Positions 1 through 13,793 of a stretch of DNA of 64,000 nucleotides are shown piece after piece. The DNA is from Boswellia sacra (lineage: Eukaryota > Streptophyta > Magnoliopsida > Sapindales > Burseraceae). Position numbers and translations under genes: made by a program. The notes under the pieces are model-generated. The model was given only the letters and a program-made list of their open reading frames with translations, did not search any database and was not told the origin of the DNA. Position 1 is the first letter of the stretch. Every line of letters starts with the position of its first letter. Location of the stretch: contig SNVD02014915.1 of assembly GCA_013180625.2 (NCBI GenBank), forward strand, positions 32,150 through 96,149, written 5' to 3'.

Positions 1-500
1 CTTCCATAGCTTTATGGACCATGAATTTTGTCTTTTAGACTTCTGTTCTACCATTCCTGATGATGACTTTGAGGATTTCCAAGCGCAAGCAATTTATTCT
101 GCAACCTACATGTTATGGTTAGCAAAGGTACTAGTGTTTAAGGCTTCAAAAGTTCCTTTTAATATTTTGTCTGAAAAGCTTCCCTGCTCGAGTTATCGAT
201 TGAGTGCTCACATTAGTTTTATGTGCAACAGTATATCTTGAAGATTCAAGGGATTGATCTTGAGGAGAAGCTAAGGGTAGGAGATCGGGCGAGGTTGCTG
301 AGGAAGGCATGCCCAGAAAGGTCCTCCCTTTGGGATCATTTGGTTGACTACCATTTTGATAGAGAAAATTAGACCTTCACTTTGATCAATGTGGAACTTT
401 TTGTTTCTCTCTACTGGAAAATTGTTTTGATCATTTTCTTTTCTAAGATTCCCAATTGAATGTATGCAATATATCCTTGAAGCATCTTCAACTTGTAAAA
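1..500 (+). pseudogene. 3' fragment of an unrecognised gene (copy A)
   Basis: Bases 14-241 are open for 75 codons (residues FCLLDFCSTIPDDDFEDFQ near the start). A second stretch, about 244-370, reads GIDLEEKLRVGDRARLLRK in another frame and ends at TAG, followed by 3'-UTR-like T-rich sequence. The frame change means an intron or a frameshift. The same sequence recurs in three pieces at 17839-17970, 19750-20020 and 24208-24330, where mobile elements break it. I do not recognise the protein family. The window edge cuts off the 5' part, so it cannot be said whether this copy is expressed. Conservation of reading frame between the copies is poor, so decay is the simplest reading. Confidence 0.45.
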
Positions 501-2623
501 TATTTTGTTAGGCCATGAGGTACTGTCACTGTGCTCCTCTTGTAACCTGACTTAATTTTCCTTGATTTTCATGTATTCTTTTCCTTGATTTTCTCAAGGT
601 AACACTATCGTTTACTCTTACAATTATTTATGAATGGATATGCATAATTCGCGAAATAATTCAAATATGCATGAATAGTAATTTAGAAAATTCATAAACT
701 TTATTTAATAATTTTGTACTTCCAAAGTATACAGATATGCTTGTGACTTTCGGAAAGCCAAGACGAAATTAATATTGAATCACATATCCAACAATACCCT
801 GCTTGTTTTAACATTAATTTAAAACATTTTCTTTCAAAAGTTTGACCATTTAGGAAAATCACGTGCATCAATAAAGCTGTCTTTAAGACTTGAACCTTGG
901 CATAGTGTTGAGAAATCAAAATTTATCCATGAATAACTAGTGGGTAAGCCTCCAGCTAATAATCCATTTGAATAAAGTAGACTTGTCAGACAAAATCTCT
1001 TTTAAGAGACTCCTGTGCTTCAGCTTTGCACTCTAGGGTTTGGGCTTAATCCCATTGTTTATGATAGCGCCACAGACAACTTGCGGTCTGGCGTCTCATA
1101 GAAGGCCATCAACCTTCACTCTCAACGAGGTGACTCCATCACTAGTGCTTGTAGTCACTCTGCTTAGTAACATTATCTATATCCAATCATAGGAATGAGC
1201 TCTGTGTAATTTCATTGAAACTGCATCACGGTTTTTCTTAGCTTGTTCTTGCCATTGAACAAAATAGAATTATAAGTTGGTTGCCTATTGAGCCTGATGA
1301 AATCACCCAGTTGGGTTTCCACTAAGTTGACTTTACTACAAACTTGCATCCACATTTCCCTCAGTGTAATTATTTTCTTTCAAGTTATATGGATATTGTA
1401 TCTAACATATCTTAACATTCAATGGCCACTAGATATCTTACGCAATAAAAACTAATCTAGATTTTTATGCGTAAAATACTCTCCAATTTTTTTTGGCAAA
1501 ATTATCATAAAAATAATCATATTGATTTGCTTCTGGATTATTAGTAGATTGCCTCCACCAATAAAATAAGATATAATTTTGTAGCCACACCATCAAAAGA
1601 CAATTCTTTTTTAGGCTACTTTTACCCCTACTATGTGAGAATCACACTTGAAATAAAATAAATTCTCAAATATTTGTATAGATAGTTTGACAATAAAATA
1701 AATTAACAAGTAAACTTGTAATTTACTACTTATTTCTTCCAATTTTGCTCATTTGTATCTTTCTTGTATTCTCAATTTAAAATATCAAAGTTACTACAAA
1801 ATAGCTCTTATAAGTGGATATAACCAATTTTACCGGTCCAAATATTATAAATATCAACATAAATAATAAAGAATTTAACAACAGGTGCTTTATCTCAATA
1901 CTAAGAAATGATCATAAACAAAATTCCATAATCGAGCTTTTCCCCCATCTATTTTGTTTACATCATCCATAAACCTTTAATATACTTATTTTATATACAC
2001 AAGAAAAAAAAATTAACACAACCCAGTTCAATGTATAATTCTTCACTAATGTTTTAAAATATATATCAAAAGTTAAGCAAAAAATTATTAAAGTTATTTG
2101 ACCACAAAAAGCTAACCTTTTTATCAATAAAATTCAAACTAAAAAATGTACATAATTTTGCATTGAAAATAAAAGATAGGTTGCGAATAAAAAAAAAGAA
2201 AAACATAACAGTTTCTTTAACTTGGAAGAGTGTCAAAGCTTTGTGGAAGATGAAATATATTACAAAGTTAAAGTTTGAAAATCTTTAATCAATCAATCTA
2301 GGTTTTGTCTCTTCTCTTAAAAACATAAAAGCAATTTAACAAAAATACGATAGTACTGATTAATAACATCAATATATTTAATTATAAATTAACTAGATAT
2401 AAACTAACTTTGAATTTACTATTATAAATAAATTAATTAATTTCATATGACTTGATTAATTGGAAGGGATCTTTTACACAATATATTTACATAAATTTGT
2501 ACTCTTGATCTCAACAAATCTAGTGGTTGAGACTACAAATTAAAAAAAGTACATTTAAGCCATTGGATTATTGTGATCAAGAACTAGAAATTTGTATTAA
2601 AAAACCTCTTCATTCTTATATAT
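501..2623. other. Gene-free AT-rich intergenic DNA
   Basis: No supported gene. The sequence is AT-rich with frequent stops in all frames and no long repeats that I can see. A less AT-rich patch near 1010-1200 shows no open frame. The segment ends at the 9-bp target duplication of the large MULE. Confidence 0.6.
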
Positions 2624-2632
2624 AAATAAATA
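2624..2632. repeat. 9-bp target site duplication, left of MULE
   Basis: AAATAAATA directly precedes the left terminal repeat and is repeated exactly at 17343-17351 after the right terminal repeat. Nine-base duplications are diagnostic of the Mutator superfamily. The sequence is simple, so the match alone is weak, but it sits exactly against both termini. Confidence 0.85.
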
Positions 2633-2672
2633 GGGATTAGCTACAATACATCTATTGTATCCGTACATCCCA
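2633..2672 (+). repeat. MULE left terminal inverted repeat
   Basis: Begins GGGATTAGCTACAATACATC and continues with a TTGTATCCGTACAT-like stretch. The right terminus read on the other strand gives the same first 21 bases and then a TTGTATTGGTACAT-like stretch. The same layout (GGGATT-GCTAC, then TACA, then TGTACCCATACA) also forms the ends of the 229-bp MITE at 24644-24872. Confidence 0.9.
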
Positions 2673-4259
2673 CTTTTTGGGATAAAAATAATATTAAAAT
2701 TAATAAAAGGGGTAATTTGAAATTAAATTATTTTACCTTTATAAAAATTTAAAACAAGGTTACCGGTTTGACCGGTTTTACAAAATATAGTCCTTTTCTT
2801 TTACGCGTAAGATTGTTGAAATTGATATCGTATCAAATCCCTAAACATGTAAACATAGTTGATGAATTTTGTACCAGTAATATAAACTCACTCTAGGAAG
2901 CAAAAACCATCTCCCTGGACACTAACTCGCTACAATCCGGGAAGTCTTCCAGAACAGGCCAAACCTTTCGGCAAAAGCAAATTCGGGTCTCCCATATTCA
3001 TCATCAAGGCAGAGACCTCGTAAGTGGTATTTAGGAAAAGATCCAAACAGTGATTAAGAAATAAAAAAAAAAGAAAAAAAGAAAGCTTGCCATTATTCTC
3101 AAGATTTGTGTTTATTTTTGTTGTTCAATAATTGTTTTTAATTGTTATTGTAGTGGAATCTTGGTGTTGCGCATTGTTGAATTTGAAGTAGTAAATCTGG
3201 TCGCGATTCGGTTGCAATTTGGTGATTTTCGGTTTAAGTGCTTTATTTCCTTAATCTGAAAATCTGCAATTAATTATTCATCTAAAATTACAATTAAGCC
3301 CTTGAAATATATGTTGCGCACCTGGATGTTGCTTTCAATGACAATGATTAACAAAAGCCGAACAAGTGGATGCATATGACTAATTTTCTTGTAGTTCTCT
3401 TGTTGGGTTCAGTTTCCATCAAACTATCCATTGGTTTCTTTCATTGATTTTCTTTTAGAAAATTATTATTATGACAGTGGTGGTTATTGACCGTGGTTAA
3501 GCAATGATGATATGAAGCTCTAATTGTAGAATGGATTATTGGGTTTCTAAAGATCAAACACTGGTAGTTGAGCTTTTGGTTGATTTTATTTTATTTTATT
3601 TTTTAAATTATACAAAGTAGTGATTGTGATGAACGGTGGAATTTATTCAGGCTAAAGGTTTTAATTGACTCAAGTGATAATATAATTTAATAATAGTTCT
3701 GTCTGTGTATAATCACTAGACTTGTTCTGTTTGTTAGTGTTATTGTTCTATTTGTTATTCAACTTATCCCATGTTTCAACATAGTTATTCTGCTTGATAA
3801 TGTGCAATAAATGTGGAAGGAAGGAAAAATCAATATTTTAGATCCCTTTCCGGAAGACAATGAATTCTAATGAGTGGCTTGTTCAAAATTTATTACTTAT
3901 TTGGGAATTTTTTTATTGATTAGGTTATTTCTTGTTCAAAATTTTTGTGGGCAATTTATTATTCTTTGTTAGGGTATTGTTGTTAGATTTCATTTTGTTG
4001 CACACTAAGATGAAGATATCACATAATGTGATCTTTTTCTATATGGTTTGTTAATTGTCTATTCGGATTGTTAGGTAACTTGTTAATCTAAAAGTTTAAA
4101 TAATTGATAGTGGTTTCAGTATTAAATTTAAGTTTATAAAAAGGTCCATTTAGGTGCAACATGATTATATATTTATTACTTTGGAAATTAAATACCTTCT
4201 TTAATTTTATTTCTTTTAATTTTTTTATATCTAACAATTATCATTTTTGTAGGTTTTAA
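2673..4259. other. MULE left arm, non-coding
   Basis: No open frame of note. It probably contains the promoter and 5' leader of the ULP1-like gene; a CT/purine-rich stretch lies near 3060-3090. No tandem repeats comparable to the right arm are visible. Confidence 0.5.
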
Positions 4260-6703
4260 ATGGTTGTTGGTAAGAGGAAGCAGCATAAAGGTAATGAACA
4301 GAAATCTATTGAGATTACATAAAAGAAAACAAAGAAATCTGTTGGTGCTGGCTTAAAATATGGATTTCTAAATTATTTGTAAGTAACCAAATTTTAATAT
4401 TGTAGTCATTTGTTTATCCTTGTAATAGTTAAAAGAATACCATTATTTATTTATTTGTTTTTATTTAAATATACAGTAAAGATCAAGTGGATATTCTTAA
4501 AAATAATGACAGTGCTGTGAAGATTAGGCAAGATGTAAGTTTTATTAGTTATATTAATGATTTTTTTAATTTTTCCTTAATTTTTTAAGTTCTTAGTTTC
4601 TTTAATAATTTTTACTAAGACGATATTTTTATGCATTTGTCAATATGAAATAATATGTTGTTTAGTTCTCAGCCATTGTTTGTTTTCTTTTAGGTTAGGA
4701 AATCTATGGGTGATAATTGGAGAAAACTTTTACTGGAGGAGAAATTGAAATATGCCCAATACAACAATATTAATGGTGGAAATGTGACTTCTAGTGATGT
4801 AGAAAACTATAAAAAATATAATATCTCAACTTGTTGTGCACCGGATCGAATCACTGATGTTGTTTCTACATTCTCTAATTGTCAAAAGGAAGCCATACAT
4901 CAACTAGGACTCGGTAACCTTTTAAATATCAAGTGCGGTAGATTGAATCGTGCATTATGTGGTTGGCTTATATCTCAATTCGATCCGACATCATGTAGCA
5001 TTAATCTCCATGGTAGAGAGTTTGTTTTGAGTTCCATAACTTTTTCAAATATAATGGGCATTATAGATGGAGGAACACCATTTAGGTTTGATGGGTTAGA
5101 TACTGATGTTACAGCTTTACGATCCAAATATTGCTCTACTGGTAGAGGCATTTCAGTTCAAGATATAGAAGCACACTTACGTGATGTAACTATAGTTGAT
5201 GATGATTTTAAGAGATATTTTGTATTGTTTATTTTGGGTACATTACTTTGTCCGACATCATCGACATATGTTAGTCCTGAATACCTACATATATTAGTCG
5301 ATGTTAACAATGTGGATATGAGAAATTGGGCATCTTGGTGTTTTAACTTTCTAGTTGTGGGTATCATGAGGTTCAAGGAAGGAAAAGTTGCATATGTTGG
5401 TGGCTGCGTTTTGTTCCTACAAGTATGTAAATAACTTCTATTACCATATTTCATCATTAAAAATAATTTTATAATAATTGTATATTACATATATTTAATG
5501 TTTTCAATCAATTTTGTAGATTTTTTACTTTCAAACGGTTGCGTACAAGTCAGTAAATCTTGATTAAACTCTATCTCCCTTGTTATTATGGACGGACTCA
5601 AAGATTAAGCAAATTATGTTATGGCTTAATCAGCATGGTGGAATAGGCAGTTCTGAGGTACTCAATACTTTTTCTTTTGTAATATCCAATTGGCATGGTT
5701 TAATTACTAATTTTATTTTATTTCTATTTTTTTAAGGTCCCTGTGCAAGTTGAAATATCTATGCCTAATAAATGTTGCTGTGAGGGTAAACTGAAATCTC
5801 TAGAGGAACAAGTTAACATGAACACGAGGAACATCAAAAAGATAGTCAAAGACAATGCACGTATCATAGAATTACTTGAGCACATTCATGGACGTATGGA
5901 TGATACAAAACATTTTAAAGAAGAATTCACAAACACAAACAACTTGCGGAAAGATAGGGATGTTTAAGTAGTCCTGGACTCGTCTAAGGAGGACGATGTC
6001 AATGCAGATGACAAAAAAGAGAAAGTGAAACCCGAGTCAGATTCCTCCACTTACGATAACTCAACGGAACGTAGGGTTATCCAAGCTATTGACTCTGTGG
6101 CGAAAAAGTTTAAATTTCTAGGTCCTGTTGATGTTGACCATGGCCCTATTATATCACGTCTTGGAGAAAAAGTGCCCACGCTTAAGGATGAGGTATTTAT
6201 TTAATAGTTTTTAATATGTTCTTTACATTCCTCCAACACATGTTATAAACCAACATATAAATTTGATTTGATTGTAGGATGATGATATAAAAGGGAATGC
6301 TAGATTTGAATTCAACTCTTCAACTGCTCAAAGTCCAAATCATGGAAATACAACAAAATATGCAGCTAATATTGAGGATCATAAATGGCTTAGGGAACAT
6401 CGTTCTCAATATAAGGTTGGGCTGTTTGTGACATTAAATCCTATAGGTAAAGAAGATTTGATATCGGTAAAGTACATTTTTGACAATGCACTTAAATTAA
6501 GGTATGTATTATATGTTTTGTCTCATTTTTTATGCTTAAATATTAATTTAAACGTACCATTTTCTCTCTAAAATTTAATTTTTTTTTAATTTTCTTGTAG
6601 TGAAACCCTTATCAAAATAGGTGATGATTTCGGAAATCGACATGATATGCTAACCCTACAACCATATGGATTTGTTAATAGTGGGGTGAGTAATGGTTTG
6701 TTA

Positions 6704-6750
<47 letters not shown>

Positions 6751-8036
6751 CTATTTTCTTGGAAATTATTGCTCATAATTATTGTTTATCGATATTTATT
6801 GTAGATAATTTGTATCTTTGTTGAGTATCACATACATTTTGAGCGAATGAAGAAGTCAACATCAAAGTTTTCATGGTTTTTACCCACAAGATACACCGTA
6901 AGTAGTATTGTGAAATCCTTTCCTTGAAAAGCATTTTTTTAAGTACTTTATATTTTTTTCTCTTTAATACTAATGATGTCTTTCTTACTAATTATAAATA
7001 CTTAATATATTTCAGCAAATGGTATTGTCTGAAAAAACTGATAGTGGCATCTTAGGTCGTGCTCAATAATTTCGTGAGCGCTATATGTATGATCTGTATC
7101 GTTGTGAAAAAGTTAGATTTAAATTATTAAAAATTGTTTGATATATTACGATTGCATTGGCTAATTTTCATAAAATTTGTGGTTATATTTTTATAACTAA
7201 CGGGTTAAAAAAAAGTGATTTCCATATGGACAGATTTTTATACCAATACATGATCTTCACAGCACTGGTTTATGGCTATAGTTCTTGTCAGTGAAAAAAT
7301 CGTAGAGATATGGGATTCTTTGCCAAGTAAACAAAAAAATGCCTCTCGTATAGCACAAACTAAAACAGTGGTAAGTAATATTTAATAACTTAATCTTTTT
7401 GTTTATTTCTTAAGTTTATTTGTATTTCATATCACAATAAGTAAAATTATTTCTCATTTGCTTTCAGTTACATTCTCTTGATATTGTGCTTCAAAACGAA
7501 ATCGCAACTGTTTATGGGAAGAAATTTAAATTTCATAATCTCAAAATGGTTCCAAGTAAACAAGCACCAATGCAACCTAATGGTTTTGATTGTGGGATAT
7601 TCCTCATCAAATTTATGGAGTCACCATGTCCTTATATAACATCAGGATATGAGGTATGCAAACAATCAAATTTTCATTGACTTTGATTTTGTAGTAATAT
7701 TTTCATTATTACTTTTTGAATTTAATATTAAAATGTGATATTAGTACATGTATAATAACTAGTTTGATTAAATTATTATTACATTTTGAAATCATCAATT
7801 TAATTTTAATCTTTTTATATTGTTTCCTTTACATATAAAAATTATAGTATCACTCCGATACAAAACGTTTGCAGTTGGCATTACAATTGTTTAATTGCGA
7901 TGCAAACCAAGAGAAGGAACTTATAGTACCTCGTGCACGTGCTCATTATGATAAGATGACTCAATTGGTAAAGCAATCCTTATCAGCAACACAACCGAAC
8001 AAGACACCAAAGAAAACTCCTGTCAACATACAGTAG
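4260..8036 (+). pseudogene. MULE-borne ULP1-like (C48) SUMO-protease gene, multi-exon, broken
   Basis: About ten exons can be followed by GT/AG borders. The first starts at ATG 4260. The largest (about 4694-5430) encodes the N-terminal domain of transposon-associated ULP proteins (…GLGNLLNIKCGRLNRALCGW…, DDDFKRYFVLFILGTLLCPT). A charged, coiled-coil-like linker follows (5737-6190). The C-terminal protease domain keeps all catalytic elements: His in HWFMAIV (7263), Asp in EIWDS, Gln in MQPNGFDCGIF (7573) and Cys (7591). The last exon ends near 8036. Breaks: in-frame TAA at 4320, 5565, 5965 and 7067, and an extra AG at 7261-7262 just before the catalytic His. Active relatives remove SUMO or similar modifiers; the role in transposition is unknown. 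Exon borders are by eye. Confidence 0.82.
6706..6752. repeat. (AAT)n microsatellite
   Basis: About 15 uninterrupted AAT/TAA units lie in an intron of the ULP1-like gene, just after a GTGAGT donor. Confidence 0.95.
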
Positions 8037-8720
8037 AAAGCAAGCAAAGAAAAAATGATGATAAAATGTGGGACTAAATATTTGTGACAGTAGTGATGGT
8101 TCATATTTGTTTTCTCATCCCAATGTGCTTTATTTTAATTTTTGAGTCTTGTAACTATTAATTTATAGATTTAATTATTTTAAATGATTTAATTTTTTCA
8201 ATAATGTGAAAATTTTGTTACGCCATTCTTCAATTAGGAATTAGTCATGTAATTAACATTTTCATATTGATCAAAATAATGATTTAATTCTTTTTTAAGA
8301 TGCTGTTTTATTCCTTTGAAACTTGCCCAGGTGACGTTACTTTTCCTATTTGATCGTCAATAAGGTTTTGTAATTTTATGTCAGTGGCCACCAGGTTAAT
8401 CTACCCTATTGATCATAAAAGACTATATAAGAAATTAAATAAATTAAATTAATTCAAAGTCTTCATCATGTTCAACAAATAAATGAACGCAACAACATAA
8501 CTTTTGTACATGAAGCTTTTGTTTGCCTACAATAAATTAAAAATTGAAAGAAATAATTCATGGCAATCTTGTACTAAAAAATACAAAATTTGAAAATTGG
8601 AAATTCTTTTACACCAAGAACAACTAATTTTTCATGTTCTTAAAGTTAATTAAGTGCTATTGAACAATCATTGAAAGGAAAATAATTAAATAGAAAGCAC
8701 TCCGCTTAATATCAGATGCA

Positions 8721-11346
8721 TCACGAACTATTGTTCACCTGCAATAAACAACAAAAAATGGAAATAAATTTAGGATACAATGAATTTAAAAAAAACATGA
8801 AATAGAAATAATCATTTACATTATTCATGATGAATATGAACTTACAATTTGTTATGGCCCCACCATTGAAATTTTTCACTATCTTTCGATGTACTTGATT
8901 GTGAAATATATGCATTGTCATTGTGGAATGAGAATTCATCAGTACTTTGTCCATGCCAAAATGCAGCGGAAACGTTTGAACCTGTGGTAAAGACTGCGCA
9001 GACTGGTCAAATTGGAAAACATTTTTGTTGTGGATACCTGTTGCCTGTGATATATGCTCAGAAGATGTACTTGTTCTATTTTTAGGGAAAAATTTGTGAA
9101 CTTGTTATTGCCATGTCTGCATGACCGCTTTGTATGGCCAGTCTGTTTACAATACCCACAACGCCTTTGCTTTCCACCATCTTGCTTGGTTGGACGAGGA
9201 GCCCCTTTTGCATTCACTTTGTTTGGGTCTTGAATAGTTGTTCCACTTGATTGTGTACGATCAATTATTGTAACAGATGAAGTAGACTCCTTTTTCATCA
9301 AATCTTGCATCCTTAACATTAACTGGTGAATGTCCCGCTTTGCCTCATTGAATCCAATAGAAGTTTGCGATGCAAAGTGACACAAGCTTTTGCATGCAGT
9401 TGCTAATGCACCGTATCTTGTTTCAATAGTTTGCTCCTATAATAAACGAGTTGGGATTTCCATGTTTCCAACTTTGAAAGATTTTGTCCACCGTGACATA
9501 ATCATAGAAACTGGAATATGGGTTAAATGTTTTGCCTTTATAATTGCAAATGAATGGCTACAAGGTATACCAATTGTCTCATATAACTTACACGAACAAA
9601 AAATAGAAGTACCTGATACATGGTACACAACTGTCCACATGCTTTGACTTTGCATAAATTGGTGACGTGGTATATTCTCCTATTGCCTTTAGAAATTGAT
9701 GAATGAATTATCAATAAACCTTCCTCCTCAATTTGTTTCCTAACCTTTTTGAAAACATTCCTCGTGTAAACCTCAGCAGCATGTTCCTCATAATTATTAA
9801 GATGTGTGCATAATATTGGATGAGTGTTGAAAGACTCATAGTCATCGTTCGCTTCAGTATTTCTTAACCTTGACATTAATCTGTCAGTATGAAGAACGAA
9901 CTCGAAAAATTTGATCTTAGACTGGAGGAATCGTTTTAAGTTTGAATTCATGCTCTCACATCTTTGTGTACTCCGCGTACCAGCCATGAAATGACCTCGT
10001 AAAAAAGTTTCAGCCCAATGATGACGTTCTTCATATATTTTTTTTGCCCATTCATTACAACCCAAACCATCGGTGTCAATAAGTCCAAACCAATTTTTGT
10101 CAAACTCTTCTGAATTGGCCATATATGTTTTCAGACATTTCTTAAAGTCACGTGAGAAGTTCACATCACTTATATTTTGCTGGGCATTTCTATTCAAGTG
10201 CCAACAACATAAGCGATGCATCGAGTCAGGCATGACTCTGTTTATTGCAATTTTCATTGCCTTATCACAATCTGTGATGACTGCTTTAGGTTTTTTATTA
10301 TCCATTGCAGCAAAAAAAGTCTCCAATAGCCATATATATGTATCAACTGTTTCATTAGATAGTAATGCAAACCCAAAAACTGTTGTCCTTCGATGATGAT
10401 TGCAACCAACAAGAGTAACTAAAGGCATGTTGTATGCATTTTTCTTGTATGTAGAATCAAAAGAAAGAACGTCTCCAAAGCAATGGTAATCATACCGTGA
10501 ACCACTGTCGCACCAAAATAGATCTGCAAGTCTATTTTCTTCATCAATTGTGTACTGGAAAAACAATCCTGGATCAATCTCCTGTTTAGATAGCAGATAT
10601 GAAATAATTGACTCAGAGTCAGTATCTTTAATATCCTGACAGCGACTAGTATCTAGTCGATTTTGTAAATCCTTACGAATGAAACAAACATTTTTGTAAG
10701 CTCCAGATTGATCAACTATATACTCTATTACTTGAGATGTCTTAATGCCAACGCGATTTAGAGATTTTGCTATTGCAAAGTCAGAATCCTGAACGAGTCG
10801 ATGTGATCTCAAAAATTGGACTTGATTTGGAGACACCAATTCATGATTATGACCATCAACAAAGTCCTTCGCAACATACTTCATTGATGATCGATCCAAA
10901 CAAACTCGAAATGCAACATTACATCCTTGTCTAGTTATTGATCTAGGTTCATGGACCCTATCAGTTCTATCCATCCACTTTGATAGTCAAAACCCTTGTT
11001 TTGAACATACCCACCTTCTAACAGTGATTTGGCCTTGCTTTTTTTTTTTAAGGGTATCTCTCCTTATACTAAATCCCATGGCCTTGGAGTATTTAGAATA
11101 AAAAGACTCTGCCTCATTTATAGATTCGAACTCCATACCGACAACATCGGATTTTTCCAATTGATTATCAGGAAAGGAAGAAATTTGAGATGTTGAGATA
11201 TCCTTACTAGTTGTTGGTTCACCTGAATTGAGTTGAATGTCATAAATATGTTTTTCCATACTAGTGCTCTGTACAGGATCAAACTCAGGAATGTAATCAT
11301 CATTCAGATCAAAAGCAAGAGTACCTTCAGTATACCCTTCAGACAT
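8721..11346 (-). pseudogene. MULE transposase, FAR1/FHY3-like, with SWIM and CCHC zinc fingers; broken
   Basis: The start is taken as the Met at 11346 (MSEGYTEG), because 20 codons upstream of it look untranslated. Domain order: acidic N-terminus; FAR1 DNA-binding domain (GMEFESINEAESFYSKYSK to about 10860); MULE catalytic core with D in SFDSTYKKN (about 10458), D in VITDCDKAM (about 10272), CCWH, and E in TQRCESMN (about 9957); SWIM finger CSCKLYETIGIPCSH (about 9590-9550); CCHC knuckle CGYCKQTGHTKRSC (about 9160-9120); low-complexity tail. Three lesions: TGA at 10989-10987, a one-base shift near 9655-9670 just before the SWIM finger, and TAG at 9439-9437. FAR1 and FHY3 themselves are domesticated transposases. 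TIR position inside a MULE identifies this as the element's own enzyme, not a host gene. Confidence 0.9.
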
Positions 11347-11406
11347 ATTTAAGATTACTTCTGTCCAAAAATTAATAAGAATATAATATATATTTTTATC
11401 CAACAC

Positions 11407-13140
11407 ACTAGAATAAAAAACGAGCGATTGTGAAATTTAAATAAATTTAAAAACAACAAATACACATGATCAACCATAATTAATGAAAATATAAATTATG
11501 AAGCGTAATCAAACAAAGTGAATAAAAAATGATTATATGTCTCATTTGTTAGCTTCTACCCCTATCGATTGGATTTGCAAGGTTTTAAAATTAAAAATTA
11601 TTAAAGATTCATACCTGCAGCTGCTTACGACAAGACACATCGTTATATATTGCCACCTAGTTTCATTTAATATACCAATACATTTCTTAACTCAATTTTT
11701 GGTTATTCAGCCAATTTCATTCAAGCTATAACGAGGAGAAACTACAGTGACGACAAGCTATGAAATCATTTCTACAAATATCATAACTTAACTATTATTA
11801 CTCCTAGCAAAAATTGCCTATTATTACTCCCAGCAAACATGACTACAAATATCATTACAAAGTTTTCATATCTTCTCAAAATAATAAAAAATATACTAAA
11901 CGAATAATTAATATATAGTTTGACATTTTATCGAACAATTAATGTTCATAGAAAAAGTAATTCAAACGTGTCAATTTAATGAATCTAATTAAACCAGAAT
12001 AACAAGACAATGAAATGAAAACTTACAATTACATATTTAAAAGTTAAAATTCTATGTCAAGATAATTAAAATACCTAGGAGCCTTCTTAAATTCTGAAAT
12101 CGAGTGTGCAAATAGTTGTTTCAATATCGTCAAAATCAATCAGTATAGACACCTATAAGTACAGTTCAACATGATAAGATTTTGATGAATGGATACAAAA
12201 GATTTGTTTAGAGTGAAAAGTGAGGAAAATTTAGATTTATCAACATTCTCAGGAAAAAAATTGGAATTAGGAAATAGTAAAATTAAAAAGATAGGCCTGC
12301 GAAGCAAGATGAAATGCAGTTTAAAAATACAAAACATGGGGAGTTTTGGAATTTCATAAAACCATAATGTTTACTTGCATTTTAAAAAATATAACATAAT
12401 TTTGTGAAGATCATAATTCATTATATTAACTCATATTTACAACTACACTTGTGAGCTACAATAAAGTTAAATTAATTGCTAAAATTACCATTCTATCACA
12501 TTGGCAATATTTTCTAAACGTTTTATTAAAATATTTTATTGTAAATCTGAATGTACATTGTAATTTTTTTAAAAATATTTTAATTTAAATATTTATAAAT
12601 ATTTATAGTTATTAAAAAGAAATAGTTCAACATTTTCATAACTACAATGTAATTACATAGATACATATATTATTGCCTTTTACATTTAAAACTATATTTT
12701 TTTAATCGATTAACACATAAAGTAATTGGTGGATTGTATTACCACTTAAAATAATATTGTTCATTGCAATATAAATTAGTAATTTATGCTACTTTAAACT
12801 TATTATAAATGTCAATTTAATATTTAACAACAAATATAAATAGCATAAAAATTATAAATTAATTGTAATGATGACCTTTAATTTAAGTAATATTACATAG
12901 TAATTACAAATGTTTTTTACCACTTTAATTGAAAAATTATGTTAATCTCAAAAAAAAAAAACAAATAACTCATAATTTATATTCATTAAACATCCTTTAT
13001 TCTAAAACACTTAGCGTTATAAATTATTTTAGAACTCAACTAAAATGTAATATCATCATAGACATAATTATATTACTGTAACACTTTAAAAAATAAATTA
13101 CCTGTTTTTCATTGATAATTATATTCTAGATTAGGAGAAA
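11407..13140. other. MULE interior spacer, AT-rich, no gene
   Basis: Very AT-rich with short ORFs only. The part nearest 11346 should contain the transposase promoter. No repeats resolved by eye. Confidence 0.5.
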
Positions 13141-13793
13141 AGAATTACACCACTTAGTTCAACTTTCATGGATAGCTAGTAGCCCACAACTCAAAAATTA
13201 ATACACATTGCAACCATAATTTGCAACAAAAAAAATATTTTGAATAATTAAAAATGGTGCTAATAAGTTTCTTATCAACAAAATATGGGACAACTAAATC
13301 TAGTGAAGTCAAAACTTTCAACTTGCAATCATATGTGGACTTGTAATACGAAATGATGTACTTGTAAAACCCAATGTTAACTTGTAAAATCAAACATGAA
13401 AGTCGCAACAATGATATCGAAGATGATAACAATGAACATAAAAGTTGCAACATCACACCTAAAATTAGTAAAATCAAATATTTCACTTGTAATAATACGT
13501 GGACTTGTAACACAGAACGATGAACTTGTAAAACATGACGTTAAGTTGTAATATAGAACATGACAGTCGTAACAAAGTTAACCAAGATTGAAACAAAGAA
13601 CATAAAAATTGTAACGTGACACATGAAATTAGTAAAATCAAACCTCCAACTTGCAATCATATGTGAACTTGTAATACAAAACGATGTACTTGTAAAACCC
13701 AAAGTTAACTTGTAAAATAAAAAATGAAAGTCGCAACAATTATATCGAAGATAATAACAATCAACATAAAAGTTGTCACATGGCACTTAAAAC

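Noticed and set aside
9390..10396. Plus-strand frames of 85 and 107 codons opposite the transposase
   Set aside because: Antisense shadows of a domain-rich minus-strand gene.
8721..11346. Host light-signalling gene FAR1/FHY3
   Set aside because: Domain order fits, but the gene lies inside matched TIRs with a 9-bp duplication, next to a ULP1 gene and with stops, so it is the transposon's own transposase.
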